The notes under the pieces are model-generated. The model did not search any database. It saw only the letters and a program-made list of their open reading frames with translations, and had not been told where the DNA came from. DNA of 64,000 nucleotides from Alphaproteobacteria bacterium (GTDB taxonomy: Bacteria > Pseudomonadota > Alphaproteobacteria > Caulobacterales > Maricaulaceae): the NCBI GenBank assembly GCA_016124665.1, contig WGNH01000006.1:1-64000 (forward strand). Reading direction: 5' to 3'. Shown here one piece after another: positions 36,360-45,294 of this stretch. Within the stretch, counting starts at the first letter, position 1. Every line of letters starts with the position of its first letter. Made by a program: the position numbers and the translations under genes.

Positions 36360-37555
36360 TGGCGCTGTTTGCCGTATCCGCAATCCGGCCTGATGGCGGC
36401 GAGGAAGTTGTCCGCATCGAAGCCGCCGACACAGCAGGCGCAGCAGCGGCTGTTTCCGCACGCGGCCTGACGCCGATCCGCGTCAGACCCGCAAGGGAAG
36501 CCCCACAGAAGCAGGCGTCTGGCCGCGCCCGGAAAATGGCAACGCGCCTGGCCCGCGAATTATCCGTCCTCACCGCAGCCGGGCTCAGTATCGAACCCGC
36601 GCTTGCGGCCCTGTCCCGTCATGCCGCGGAAAAGCAGCTGAAAAACGCGGCAGATGTGCTGCTGGCAGATATCCGCAGTGGCGCGTCCCTGTCGGAAGCC
36701 TTCGCCAGGCGGCCGGAGCTGTTTCCCTCTCCGTTTCCGGAAATCGCAGAAGCCGGTGAGGCAGGCGGGGCGCTTGGCAAGGCACTGGGCCAGCTGGCCG
36801 ATGCCCGGGAAAGGCGGGAGGCTGTCGAGGCGAATATCCGCGGCGCACTGGCTTATCCGGCCTTTCTGATGATTATGGCCATAGGCGCCATTTCCGGCCT
36901 TCTGGTTTTTGTCATTCCGCGATTTGAAGGCTTGTTTGACCAGATCGGGCGCGAAGTGCCGCCGCAAGCGGCTTTTGTATTTGGCGCAGCAGATTTCATC
37001 GGCACATACGGTCCGTGGGTATTGGCCATCCTCGCCTTGTCGATCCTTGCCTGGCGCTGGGCATTGGCCCGGCCCGCCTTTCGCGAGGCGTATGACCGCT
37101 GGCTGTTAAGCCTGCCGATACTGGGACCGGCACTGCGCACCATGATTGCCGCGCGATTCTGCCGGGTATTGTCCCTCCTGCTGGAAAACGGACTCTCAGC
37201 GGTTCCCGCCTTGCGGCTGGCGTCACGGGCCGCCGGCAATCGCTGGGCGGTTCGCCGCCTGACTGAAGCCCTGGCGGAGGTGCGCACGGGCAAGGGCTTT
37301 TCCGATCGCGTCGAGGCGTCGGACGTCTTGCCCCCTCTGGCCGCGGAATTGCTGTCTGTGGGGGAGGAGACCGGCGATTTGGGTGCGGCGGCTGGCCGGC
37401 TTGCGTTATTCTACGAGACACAGTTTGAACAAAATGCCCGGCTTGTCTCGCGCATCATCGAGCCGGCCGTTATCGTGTTTGCCGGCCTTGCTATTGGCAG
37501 TGTGATCGTGTCGATTCTCTCGGCTCTGGTCAGTATCAACGAAATCGACTTCTAG
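36359..37555 (+). CDS. gspF: Type II secretion inner-membrane platform protein GspF
   Basis: A 398-residue protein with two repeated GspF/PilC cytoplasmic helical domains (about 65-190 and 270-390) and three membrane helices (about 165-185, 215-235 and 370-395). The family stretch FPEIAEAGEAGGALGKAL is in the first domain and LSVGEETGDLGAAAGRLA in the second. In the family it docks GspE and may rotate or scaffold pseudopilus growth. Its start overlaps gspE by one base. Confidence 0.93.
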   Translation: MALFAVSAIRPDGGEEVVRIEAADTAGAAAAVSARGLTPIRVRPAREAPQKQASGRARKMATRLARELSVLTAAGLSIEPALAALSRHAAEKQLKNAADVLLADIRSGASLSEAFARRPELFPSPFPEIAEAGEAGGALGKALGQLADARERREAVEANIRGALAYPAFLMIMAIGAISGLLVFVIPRFEGLFDQIGREVPPQAAFVFGAADFIGTYGPWVLAILALSILAWRWALARPAFREAYDRWLLSLPILGPALRTMIAARFCRVLSLLLENGLSAVPALRLASRAAGNRWAVRRLTEALAEVRTGKGFSDRVEASDVLPPLAAELLSVGEETGDLGAAAGRLALFYETQFEQNARLVSRIIEPAVIVFAGLAIGSVIVSILSALVSINEIDF

Positions 37556-37564
37556 AGGATCAGC

Positions 37565-37966
37565 ATGCCTCGCAATCAAACAGCTCCGAAAGACCGCCGT
37601 TCCGGATATTCTCTGACCGAAATCATGGTGGTTCTGGTCATCATCGGCCTGTTGGTGGCATTGGTCGGCCCGCAGCTGTTCCGCTTTGTCGGACGCGCGA
37701 ACAGCGATACGGCCGAAGCGCAAATCGAGAGCATATCGACGCAGCTCAGCTTCTACCGGCTGGAAAATGGTGACTATCCGGACAGTGCTCAGGGCCTGTC
37801 TGCACTCGTTCTGGAAGATGGCCAGCCGGTTCCGGATGATCCTTGGGACCGTGCTTATGTCTATGAGTATATCGGCCCGGGCCGGGCCCGGATCGGGACC
37901 TATGGGCGGGACGGAGAGGAAGGCGGCGAAGGCGAAGATGCAGACATCTTCCGGAACCTCCAGTAA
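37565..37966 (+). CDS. gspG: Major pseudopilin GspG
   Basis: A 133-residue type IV pilin-like protein. The leader ends at Gly14, giving a mature N-terminus YSLTE with the Glu5 needed for assembly, then a hydrophobic helix (IMVVLVIIGLLVALVGPQLF). The C-terminal part has the GspG features DPWDRAYVYEY and an acidic end typical of the calcium-binding loop. The mature protein forms the body of the pseudopilus. Nine bases separate it from gspF. Confidence 0.94.
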   Translation: MPRNQTAPKDRRSGYSLTEIMVVLVIIGLLVALVGPQLFRFVGRANSDTAEAQIESISTQLSFYRLENGDYPDSAQGLSALVLEDGQPVPDDPWDRAYVYEYIGPGRARIGTYGRDGEEGGEGEDADIFRNLQ

Positions 37967-38411
37967 TCGCGCCGGCTTCACGCTTACCGAACTTCTCGCC
38001 GCGCTCATTGTGCTGGGTCTCGCCGTAGCGCTGGTGGCACCCATGCTGTTCCGCAACAGCCCGGCGCGCGACCTGCGGCAGTCGGTCGAGGTCTTCGAAA
38101 CAGCGGCGCGAATGGCACGGACCGAAGCCCGCCTGTCAGGCCGGGATACACTGTTGAGTGTAGATCTGGATGCCCGCACACTGACCATTTTGCCAAGTGA
38201 ACGTGGATTTCAGCTCGCCAGAGACATCGAATTGCGCGCGACCGTCGCCGATCAGGAACTAGATGGAAACTTCGCCTCTGTCCGCTTCTTCCCGGAAGGC
38301 GCGACGACCGGCGGGGTTTTCCTGTTCACACTGGACGAAAACGAGCGTGCCGTCCGCATCAGCTGGCTGACCGGCCAGACAGAGAGGCTGGAAGCCGATG
38401 AAGTCGAATAG
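37938..38411 (+). CDS. gspH: Minor pseudopilin GspH
   Basis: A 157-residue pseudopilin with leader cleavage before FTLTE (Gly-Phe junction in NRAGFTLTELL) and a hydrophobic helix. The ATG at 37938 is chosen: it gives a short normal leader and lies inside the end of gspG (29-base overlap). A longer open frame upstream is the shadow of gspG. The remainder matches the GspH layout by size and position, after gspG and before gspI. Confidence 0.88.
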   Translation: MQTSSGTSSNRAGFTLTELLAALIVLGLAVALVAPMLFRNSPARDLRQSVEVFETAARMARTEARLSGRDTLLSVDLDARTLTILPSERGFQLARDIELRATVADQELDGNFASVRFFPEGATTGGVFLFTLDENERAVRISWLTGQTERLEADEVE

Positions 38412-38739
38412 GGCCGGATTCACACTGCTTGAAACGGTCGTGGCAATTGCTCTGGCCAGCGCCGGGATCGCCGCTGTCTACCAGGTGTATGCATCATCCG
38501 CGCGTGCCGAACAGATTGCGGAAGAAGCCGAAACAGCCGCACGCTTGGCCGAGTTTCTCTTTCTGACATCCGAAGCCGGAACAACGGGAGAAATCGAGGG
38601 ATTTGTCTGGACGATGGAGGCCTCCCGGAATCCGGACTGGACAGGTCTGGAGACTTTGACTCTGCGGATGATCGCGCCATCCGGCAGGGAATTCGAACTC
38701 CAGATGGACCGGCCCGCCGCTTCGGGAACGTCCCGATGA
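38398..38739 (+). CDS. gspI: Minor pseudopilin GspI
   Basis: A 113-residue pseudopilin; the leader MKSNRAG is followed by FTLLE and a hydrophobic helix. Size and place between gspH and gspJ fit GspI, which in the family forms the tip trimer with GspJ and GspK. It overlaps gspH by 14 bases and gspJ by four. Confidence 0.87.
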   Translation: MKSNRAGFTLLETVVAIALASAGIAAVYQVYASSARAEQIAEEAETAARLAEFLFLTSEAGTTGEIEGFVWTMEASRNPDWTGLETLTLRMIAPSGREFELQMDRPAASGTSR

Positions 38740-39377
38740 AACACGGCTTCACCCTGACTGAAATGCTGGTCGCACTGGCATTGACGGCCATCGCCATCGC
38801 CATCATTTCTGAAGGTGTTCGTCAGACGATCGGCTTTCAGGAACAGCTCCAGTCCGTCCGCGAGACACGCGAAACCCGGACCGCAACACTGGAAGCCGTC
38901 CGCGCCCGTCTGGAACAGCTGGTGCCGGCGGAACGCACAGATGCCAATGACGAAACCGGGATCCTGTTTGTAGGTCAGCCCCGGCGCATCGTCTTCCTGT
39001 CGGCGGATCCCGGTTATCCGTCGGCCGCAGGCGTTTACGAATACACACTGGTACTGACCGGTGGTGATGACGAGGACGTTGACGCGCCAGAACCGCCGCA
39101 ACTCATATTGATCCGCCGTTCGCTGACAGACCTTTCGGATTTTGGCCGGACATCGGACGACGCCCGCCGTTGGACATTGCCGTTGAGTGAACCCCTTGTC
39201 TTTGGATATGCCGGACCGGATTCGCCACCTGCAGCCGCTTGGCACGACGCAGTCAGCTATCCCTCCCTCGTCACGCTTTCAGCAGACGAAGGCGAAGCGC
39301 CCGCACTGACCGTGCGCCTGCCGCGCATCCGGCAGGAAACCGGCGGCGATCCGGCGAACGGGGAGGCAATACAATGA
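38736..39377 (+). CDS. gspJ: Minor pseudopilin GspJ
   Basis: A 213-residue pseudopilin with the very short leader MKHG before FTLTE, then a hydrophobic helix (MLVALALTAIAIAIISEG). The body is the larger beta domain usual for GspJ. The start overlaps gspI and the stop overlaps gspK, each by four bases. Confidence 0.87.
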   Translation: MKHGFTLTEMLVALALTAIAIAIISEGVRQTIGFQEQLQSVRETRETRTATLEAVRARLEQLVPAERTDANDETGILFVGQPRRIVFLSADPGYPSAAGVYEYTLVLTGGDDEDVDAPEPPQLILIRRSLTDLSDFGRTSDDARRWTLPLSEPLVFGYAGPDSPPAAAWHDAVSYPSLVTLSADEGEAPALTVRLPRIRQETGGDPANGEAIQ

Positions 39378-40252
39378 CATCGCGCCGCGGCATGGCCTTG
39401 CTGATCGTTGTTGCCTTGCTCGGCGTTCTGGCCATGGCGGCGGGCATGACGGCGCTGGCTACGCGTGTTTCGGCCGCGTCCGCATTCGCCAGCCTGGAGC
39501 GCGTCGAGCTCAGGACCGCCATCGAAACTGCGGTGGCCCGTACGGCTGTAAAGCTCGCTGATGAAGAGGCGCGATGGATCGCCGACGGACGTCTTTACGA
39601 GACAGAAGCGGGAGATGTCCGTCTGCGCATCCGCGCCGTGGCAGAACCCGCCCGCTTTGACCTCAATTCCGGCAATGTCGAAACACTTGCCGCATTGCTG
39701 GAGGCATTGAATGTCCCGCCGCTCGCGGCGCGGCGGATTGCCGGTGCCGTCTCTGATTGGCGCGATGGGGACGACGTTAGCGGCGACAATGGTGCCGAGG
39801 CGGCAGCCTATCGGGCCGCAAACCGCCCATCACCGGGCAACCGGCCTTTCATTGCCGTTGAGGAATTTCGTCAGGTTCTGGGGGTCGATGCCGCCATATA
39901 TGCCGCCGCCGAACCCTACCTCACCCTTCATGGAACGGAAGCCGTAGCCGGGCGATATGCACCGCCGCGTCTGATCCGGGCCGCCGGCCTGCCTGCTGGA
40001 GACGCCCGGCGCATTCTGGCGGCCCGGAGCAATAATAGCGATCTTCCGGAAACCACAGACTCAGCACAATTTGATCCGGCCCAACCTTCTGCCTATGCGA
40101 TTTTTGTCGAAGCCGAAGCCGGGTCGGGGGCGCGCCTCTCACGCGAAATCATCATCAGCCTGCCCGGTTCGGAAGGCTTGTATGATACCCTCTCCCGGCA
40201 TAGCCATGTATTCGGATATGCTGACTTTCTTGAGCCGGAGCCTGAACCGTGA
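39374..40252 (+). CDS. gspK: Minor pseudopilin GspK
   Basis: A 292-residue protein starting at the ATG that overlaps the gspJ stop; an open frame upstream is not part of it. The leader ends RRG before MALLIVV, and as in other GspK the position-5 glutamate is absent. Residues FDLNSGNVETLAALLEAL mark the alpha-domain inserted in GspK, a helix-hairpin region. GspK caps the pseudopilus and may control its length. Confidence 0.9.
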   Translation: MTSRRGMALLIVVALLGVLAMAAGMTALATRVSAASAFASLERVELRTAIETAVARTAVKLADEEARWIADGRLYETEAGDVRLRIRAVAEPARFDLNSGNVETLAALLEALNVPPLAARRIAGAVSDWRDGDDVSGDNGAEAAAYRAANRPSPGNRPFIAVEEFRQVLGVDAAIYAAAEPYLTLHGTEAVAGRYAPPRLIRAAGLPAGDARRILAARSNNSDLPETTDSAQFDPAQPSAYAIFVEAEAGSGARLSREIIISLPGSEGLYDTLSRHSHVFGYADFLEPEPEP

Positions 40253-41274
40253 CGACTTTCCTTGATGCGATAGGGCGCGGACTGGCCGGGTGGCGTGACG
40301 ATATCGATCACGCAGCCGCTGAATTACCCATCGTTGGTGGCCTGTTTGCCCGCGATTGGCGCGTCCTCCGGTTCGAGACGGGAAAAGTCACCTATACCAA
40401 CACGGCGGGCGACAGCCTTGATATTCCCGCCGCTGAAGAGGCTGCAATGGCCAGCGCCGAAATCGCGCGCCTGGGCAGGAAGGGTCCGCTGGTCTTGCGG
40501 ATCGCCGGCCCGCTGGGATTTCGCCGGATTGCGAGCTTTCCTGTTGCTGCGCGCAAGCATCTGGATGAGGCCATCGAACTGGCTTTGCCGCGCCTCTCAC
40601 CTCTGCCGGCGTCCGACATCGTTTTCGCAGCAGACCGGACACAGCTCGAAGAGACGGATGGGCGCATCAGCCTTCCTGTTTCCATTATTCGCCGCAGCAC
40701 GCTTGAAACCGCACTCGCCCGGGCAAATGAATTGGGGCTCGAACCGGCCGCTGTGGATCTGGAAGACAATGGCCGGGAGGACAATGCGCCTGCGCTCGAT
40801 CTGCGCGATGGGCGATCCGCCCCCGCGGCGGGCCGGTCAGCCTTTACATTCGCCGGCATTGTGTGCGGGATGCTGATCGCAGCCACAGCCGCGCTGCTTG
40901 TTGATCAGGCTGTTCGCCTTGATCCGGCCTATGCTGAGGCGAGGCGGCCCGCCAGCCTTGAAGCAAGGCTCCAAGCGGCCATTACCCATGCCGAGGACAA
41001 GGCCCGGGCCGGATCCGTGACGGCAGCCCTTGCTGATCTCAGCCGCCGCTTGCCCGACGGGGCGTATGTCACCAGCTTTGCCTATGATAATGGCAATGTA
41101 CGGATTTCGGGCCTGGCCTGGGACGCGGCAGCCGCGTTGCGGGCGCTGGATGCAGCGGATGAATTCACTGGCGCTGCTTTTGACGGGGCCACTGTCCGCG
41201 ATGAGGAAACAGGGCGGGAACGCTTTGAATTGACAGCGCGGCATCGCATTTCGCAACGGGAGAACGGATTATGA
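40249..41274 (+). CDS. gspL: Type II secretion protein GspL
   Basis: A 341-residue bitopic protein. Residues about 1-190 form the cytoplasmic actin-like domain that binds GspE; one transmembrane helix lies at about 198-218 (FTFAGIVCGMLIAATAALLV); a small periplasmic ferredoxin-like domain of the PilN/GspL type ends it (LPDGAYVTSFAYDNGNVRISG). Couplings by four bases to gspK and gspM. Confidence 0.85.
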   Translation: MTTFLDAIGRGLAGWRDDIDHAAAELPIVGGLFARDWRVLRFETGKVTYTNTAGDSLDIPAAEEAAMASAEIARLGRKGPLVLRIAGPLGFRRIASFPVAARKHLDEAIELALPRLSPLPASDIVFAADRTQLEETDGRISLPVSIIRRSTLETALARANELGLEPAAVDLEDNGREDNAPALDLRDGRSAPAAGRSAFTFAGIVCGMLIAATAALLVDQAVRLDPAYAEARRPASLEARLQAAITHAEDKARAGSVTAALADLSRRLPDGAYVTSFAYDNGNVRISGLAWDAAAALRALDAADEFTGAAFDGATVRDEETGRERFELTARHRISQRENGL

Positions 41275-41756
41275 CGCCGGACTTTCGCCGCCGCCTATCC
41301 CTGATGGCCGCCGTCATTGTGCTGCTGGGTGTGATGACCGCGTTTTCTTTCACGGTCTCGGGATGGTTTCGCATGCAATCCGATATTGATACGGCCATTT
41401 CCGGACAGGCTGTGCCGCCGGCAGCGGACCCGGCGCGTTACCTTTCCCCGGGAGAAAGTCATGCGGTGGCAGGCTCAAACCTTCAAACCCGCCTGAATGA
41501 AGCAGCCCGGCAGTCAGGTCTGACCACGGGCCGGGTGAATATTGCCCCGGCTGATGCAGGCGATCCTCTGGCCATCGTGCTGGAATTCCAGGCTGAAGGC
41601 GAGTTGGAAAATATTGCGCGGCTGCTCCACAGCATCGAATCCACTCTGCCCGCCCTGATTGTCGAGGACGCGCGTCTGACGCCGCTGCGTAACAGCCACC
41701 GGCTTCAACTCACCGCGACAATCCGCGCCCGCCACGAGCCGGGAGGCGCGGCATGA
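41271..41756 (+). CDS. gspM: Type II secretion protein GspM
   Basis: A 161-residue inner-membrane protein with one helix near the N-terminus (about 12-30) and a periplasmic ferredoxin-like domain (about 65-155). In the family it stabilises GspL. Identified by layout, size and its place after gspL; sequence conservation in GspM is generally low. Confidence 0.8.
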   Translation: MTPDFRRRLSLMAAVIVLLGVMTAFSFTVSGWFRMQSDIDTAISGQAVPPAADPARYLSPGESHAVAGSNLQTRLNEAARQSGLTTGRVNIAPADAGDPLAIVLEFQAEGELENIARLLHSIESTLPALIVEDARLTPLRNSHRLQLTATIRARHEPGGAA

Positions 41757-42235
41757 ACCCGCGCTCCATCATCCTGATCGCCATAGCCGCGGTTCTGACC
41801 GTGCTCGTCATTTTGCGCTACACGGTGTGGGAGAGTGATGGACAATCCGCCGTGATCCAGCCGGCTCCGCCACCAGAAGCCAATATCGCCATCCGCGAGG
41901 AAAGCGGGGCGTTTCTGCCACCCTTCCCGGCATTTTCGGCAATTTCTGACAGGCCGGTCTTTCGGCCGGACCGGCGTCCGGAACCCGACGCAGTCATAGA
42001 AGGTCCCGTACAGCCTGCCGGCGAGGCACCGCAAACCGCGCCGGAATTTGTCGTGATCGGGACGGTCACCGGCCCTGATGGCGGCGTCGCCACCATTCGC
42101 AGCCGGAATGAAACCCGGCGCGCCTATGTCGGTGACACAGTCGAGGGCTGGCACATCGACACGATCACCGGTTCCGGCATCGAGGTGTCACAAAATGGTA
42201 ATCGATTCCGGCTGTCCATTGGCGAACCGGAATAG
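41753..42235 (+). CDS. GspC/GspN-like HR-domain protein closing the T2SS operon
   Basis: A 160-residue protein with one N-terminal membrane helix (ILIAIAAVLTVLVILRY), a proline-rich linker, and a C-terminal beta domain with FVVIGTVTGPDGGVATIRS and RAYVGDTVEGWHIDTI, the pattern of the GspC homology region. It lacks the PDZ or coiled-coil end of classical GspC. The operon has no other gspC, so it probably plays that part, contacting the secretin N0 domain. It overlaps gspM by four bases. GspN-type naming is the alternative. Confidence 0.72.
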   Translation: MNPRSIILIAIAAVLTVLVILRYTVWESDGQSAVIQPAPPPEANIAIREESGAFLPPFPAFSAISDRPVFRPDRRPEPDAVIEGPVQPAGEAPQTAPEFVVIGTVTGPDGGVATIRSRNETRRAYVGDTVEGWHIDTITGSGIEVSQNGNRFRLSIGEPE

Positions 42236-42361
42236 CAATCCTGACTGCCGGAAATGCCAGTCTTGTGAGCGCCTGAAGCATTGCGGGCGGGCTATTAAGC
42301 GCTATGGTGTCAGTCAGGCGAGGAAGCTATCACTCTCAGAGTGGCGTTCACGGAGTACAGC

Positions 42362-44566
42362 ATGCACAGAATCCTTATTTCGGCATTGGCGCTATCCGCT
42401 CTGTCCGGCCCGGCCGCTTTGGCGGATGACATGTTTCATGGTGTTGAAACACTTGCATTTTCCGGCGGACCCGGGGACGAAATAAGATTTACGTCGCTCG
42501 CTCCGGACGTCATGGAAATGAATGTCGGCGAACGCATCGATCTCAATTTTGGTCCCGGCTATGTCGCCGAGCTTGACCGGATCGACCAGCAAGCCATGGG
42601 GGCCCGCACCTGGATTGGCCGGATTGAGGGCGGCGGCATTCAGGATCGTGTCATCATCTCGGAACTGAACGGTTTTACCTTTGGCCGGATCGCGACAGCG
42701 GACGGGGTCTGGAACATCGTCCCCGGCGAGAATGGCGGTCATCGTATTTTCCAGTACCCGGAAAATGCCATTCGCGAAAACTGGGGAGATGATGCGATCA
42801 TCCCCTCACTGGACAGCGTTATCGCCGAGGCACAGGAAATATCGTCCGGCAGTACGGAGGAATCGACAGCCGAGGCTTTGGCGGTCGGGTCCAATGGCAC
42901 GGTTGATCTGATGGTGTTGTATACGCAAAGCATGGTGGATACGTGGGGGCTCGCCGTTGGCGGACGCATTCAGTATCTTGTCGCCCTGCTGGATCAGGCC
43001 TTGATTGACAGCGACACCGGAATGCGTGCGCGCCTCGTTTATCTGGACCAGTTGAACGCAAGCGAAACAGCCGGAAACACGCCAACCCTTTACGATTTGC
43101 AGGACGGCGCCGGCGACGGGCAGCCCTCGGATAATTCTCCGGATGGTGCGGGTCAGGATTTCAGCTCCCTGCTCGCCATCCGTAATGCTGTGGGCGCGGA
43201 TCTGGTATCCATCGTCCGCCGTCATTACAGCGGTTCAGGCGCGGTCAACCGGTCCGGCAGCTCCTGCGGTGTGGCTTTCGTAAATGGCGGCAGCGCCAAG
43301 ACAATCGGTCCGGCCAATGCCGTGAATGGCGTCGCTGTGGTCAGCGATTTCATCAACGGCAATGATACCAATCTTCTCGATGGCTTCGGATTCTGTTCCG
43401 ATTTCACTTTCGCGCATGAGATCGGTCATAATCTCGGCTTCTCCCACAATGTGGAAGACACAACTCTCGGATCTGGCGTCCGCAGCTTCGCCCACGGCCA
43501 CCGGGTCGATTGTTCTTTCACCACCATCATGGCCTATGGTTCCGATGGCGATGTCACCTGCCCCGGCACCGGCCGGAATGAAGCCGAATCGCCCTATTTC
43601 TCGAACCCGGATCTGAATCTGTGTGAGGGTGGAGCGGCGTGTGGTATCGCTGCTCCGGCATCCGATCTTTCTGCACCGCTGGCCGACAATCAGGACCCTG
43701 CAGACAATGCCCGGGCCGCACGTGAAGAAGGCAAGAATGTTGTCGGTTTCCGCAGCGAGGCTCCGCGTGTTGTATCCTCGGTTCTCCCCATCACGCGATC
43801 TGTGCAGAATGGCGCCACGGCGACCGCGTTTGCGACAATCATCAATCCGGCCTCAACGGGCTCCACGGCAACGGCCTGCGGTCTGCGTCTGGCCGGATCT
43901 GACGCCAGCAGCTTCTCTTACCAGACCACAACAGCTGCAAATGCTCTGACCGGCACCGCGAATACGCCCGTCGATATCGCAGCGGGGGCCGCACAGAATT
44001 TCGTTTTCTCGGTCACATCGGCCAATGATTTCAGTGATAATGTCAACCAGACCGGGCGTCCCAGCGGAAATGTTGAGACAGATCTCTTTATCGAAGCCAA
44101 TTGTTCGAACCGGCGCTCGGCAGAGTTCACGCTGGGTCTGAACTCGCTGACCTTCATGTCGCTTTCAACAGCCCCTGCGGATGTGATTGCACTGGCCGCC
44201 ACGATCAATAATGACGGCCGCATAAATGTGCCAACAACGGCGCCCTTTGTCGGCGTCGCTTCAGTGGCCGTTTCTAATGTCGGCGCTGGTGCGGTGATTA
44301 CCGCCTCTGCTGACACCGGCGGGCGCTCAATGGCAATTTCCGAGATCGAAATCTGCGCTACGGATAGTGCGGGCACCTGCATCACTACGCGCGGACCCTC
44401 GGCAACACTTGCGCTCAATACGAATACAACGGCCACCTTTGCCGTCTTCGTCCGCGGAACAGGAGCGGCGATCGAGGACGATCCGGCCCGCAATCGTATC
44501 TTTATCCGCTTCAATGAGGGCAGTGCGCCCCGCGGGGCCACCAGTGTGGCGGTCCGGACCCAATAG
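42362..44566 (+). CDS. Secreted zinc metalloprotease, M72 (peptidyl-Asp endopeptidase)-like
   Basis: A 734-residue exported protease. A signal peptide ends near PAALADD. A propeptide-like region (to about 170) precedes the catalytic domain (about 175-460), which holds the long zinc site HEIGHNLGFSH (His352, His356, His362) and a Met-turn-like TTIMAYGSDG, as in metzincins. The combination with VDLMVLYTQSM fits the M72 peptidyl-Asp type. The last 270 residues are two or three beta-sandwich-like repeats. The ATG at 42362 has GGAG before it. It lies 126 bases after the T2SS operon, so I infer it is a substrate of that system. Confidence 0.85.
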   Translation: MHRILISALALSALSGPAALADDMFHGVETLAFSGGPGDEIRFTSLAPDVMEMNVGERIDLNFGPGYVAELDRIDQQAMGARTWIGRIEGGGIQDRVIISELNGFTFGRIATADGVWNIVPGENGGHRIFQYPENAIRENWGDDAIIPSLDSVIAEAQEISSGSTEESTAEALAVGSNGTVDLMVLYTQSMVDTWGLAVGGRIQYLVALLDQALIDSDTGMRARLVYLDQLNASETAGNTPTLYDLQDGAGDGQPSDNSPDGAGQDFSSLLAIRNAVGADLVSIVRRHYSGSGAVNRSGSSCGVAFVNGGSAKTIGPANAVNGVAVVSDFINGNDTNLLDGFGFCSDFTFAHEIGHNLGFSHNVEDTTLGSGVRSFAHGHRVDCSFTTIMAYGSDGDVTCPGTGRNEAESPYFSNPDLNLCEGGAACGIAAPASDLSAPLADNQDPADNARAAREEGKNVVGFRSEAPRVVSSVLPITRSVQNGATATAFATIINPASTGSTATACGLRLAGSDASSFSYQTTTAANALTGTANTPVDIAAGAAQNFVFSVTSANDFSDNVNQTGRPSGNVETDLFIEANCSNRRSAEFTLGLNSLTFMSLSTAPADVIALAATINNDGRINVPTTAPFVGVASVAVSNVGAGAVITASADTGGRSMAISEIEICATDSAGTCITTRGPSATLALNTNTTATFAVFVRGTGAAIEDDPARNRIFIRFNEGSAPRGATSVAVRTQ

Positions 44567-44575
44567 GTGAAAAGC

Positions 44576-45259
44576 ATGCGTGTCTTTTCAAAACTCCTGA
44601 TGCCGGCAGCCGCCGCTCTGACTTTATCTGCGCCTGTCTTTGCCGATATCGAAGTCGGGCAGGATGAGAATATCTGGACGGTCACGGCAGCGGGCGAACC
44701 GCTATCGGAAGTGCTTTCTGCTATCCGGGAGGAGGCCGGCTTCCGGCTGGTCGGGGCGGACCGGCTGATTGATGATCGTGCGGTAACAATCGAGGTGTCG
44801 GGATCACTCGGCGATGTGCTGGCGCGCCTGCTGGCCGGGTTCGATTACGCCCTGGTTTATGGAGAAACACCCGAAACCAGTGGCGATCTTCAGCGACTCG
44901 TTCTCCTGTCGGGCCGGGCGGGCGATGCGCCTGACGAAAGCCAGCGTCTCACGGTTGAGAGACTTCCCGCCGGCTTGAGTGAGGAAGATGGCGAACGTGT
45001 CAGTGACCTGCTGGCGCGTCAGGTTCAGCCCCTGATCGATGCCGAGGAAGCCGGGGCAGCCACCAGCAACACGGAAGAGACAACAGCCCTGACAGCGGCT
45101 CCCGCTTCACCGTCCGGCGAACCCGCCACAACAAGTGGTGACGACTATGAGCTGGATCCGGAAACGCAGGCGGCCCTGGCCGAAGCCACACGCCGTGCGC
45201 AGCAGGATTTGCAAGCCCTGGTCAATGCGCTTCAGGCGGCCGAAGACGGCGATAATTAG
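44576..45259 (+). CDS. Exported protein with an isolated secretin N0/STN-like domain
   Basis: A 227-residue protein with a signal peptide ending SAPVFAD. Residues about 30-110 resemble the STN/N0 fold of secretins and TonB transducers: LSEVLSAIREEAGFRLV, then VTIEVSGSLGDVLARLLAG and DYALVYG. A low-complexity Ala/Glu/Ser/Thr linker (about 140-185) leads to a C-terminal helix (about 190-225). No barrel is attached. It starts ten bases after the protease stop; a GTG at 44567 is an alternative start. A free N0-like domain beside a T2SS could compete with or tune contacts between the GspC-like protein and the secretin. Inference only. Confidence 0.7.
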   Translation: MRVFSKLLMPAAAALTLSAPVFADIEVGQDENIWTVTAAGEPLSEVLSAIREEAGFRLVGADRLIDDRAVTIEVSGSLGDVLARLLAGFDYALVYGETPETSGDLQRLVLLSGRAGDAPDESQRLTVERLPAGLSEEDGERVSDLLARQVQPLIDAEEAGAATSNTEETTALTAAPASPSGEPATTSGDDYELDPETQAALAEATRRAQQDLQALVNALQAAEDGDN

Positions 45260-45294
45260 GCTTTCACCCGGCTGAAAACCGGACACCCCGGATA

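Noticed and set aside
37686-37937. Long N-terminal extension of gspH
   Set aside because: It runs inside gspG in another frame and would bury the prepilin leader; the ATG at 37938 gives the normal pseudopilin start.
39239-39373. N-terminal extension of gspK
   Set aside because: Lies within gspJ; the ATG overlapping the gspJ stop gives a proper leader and mature end.
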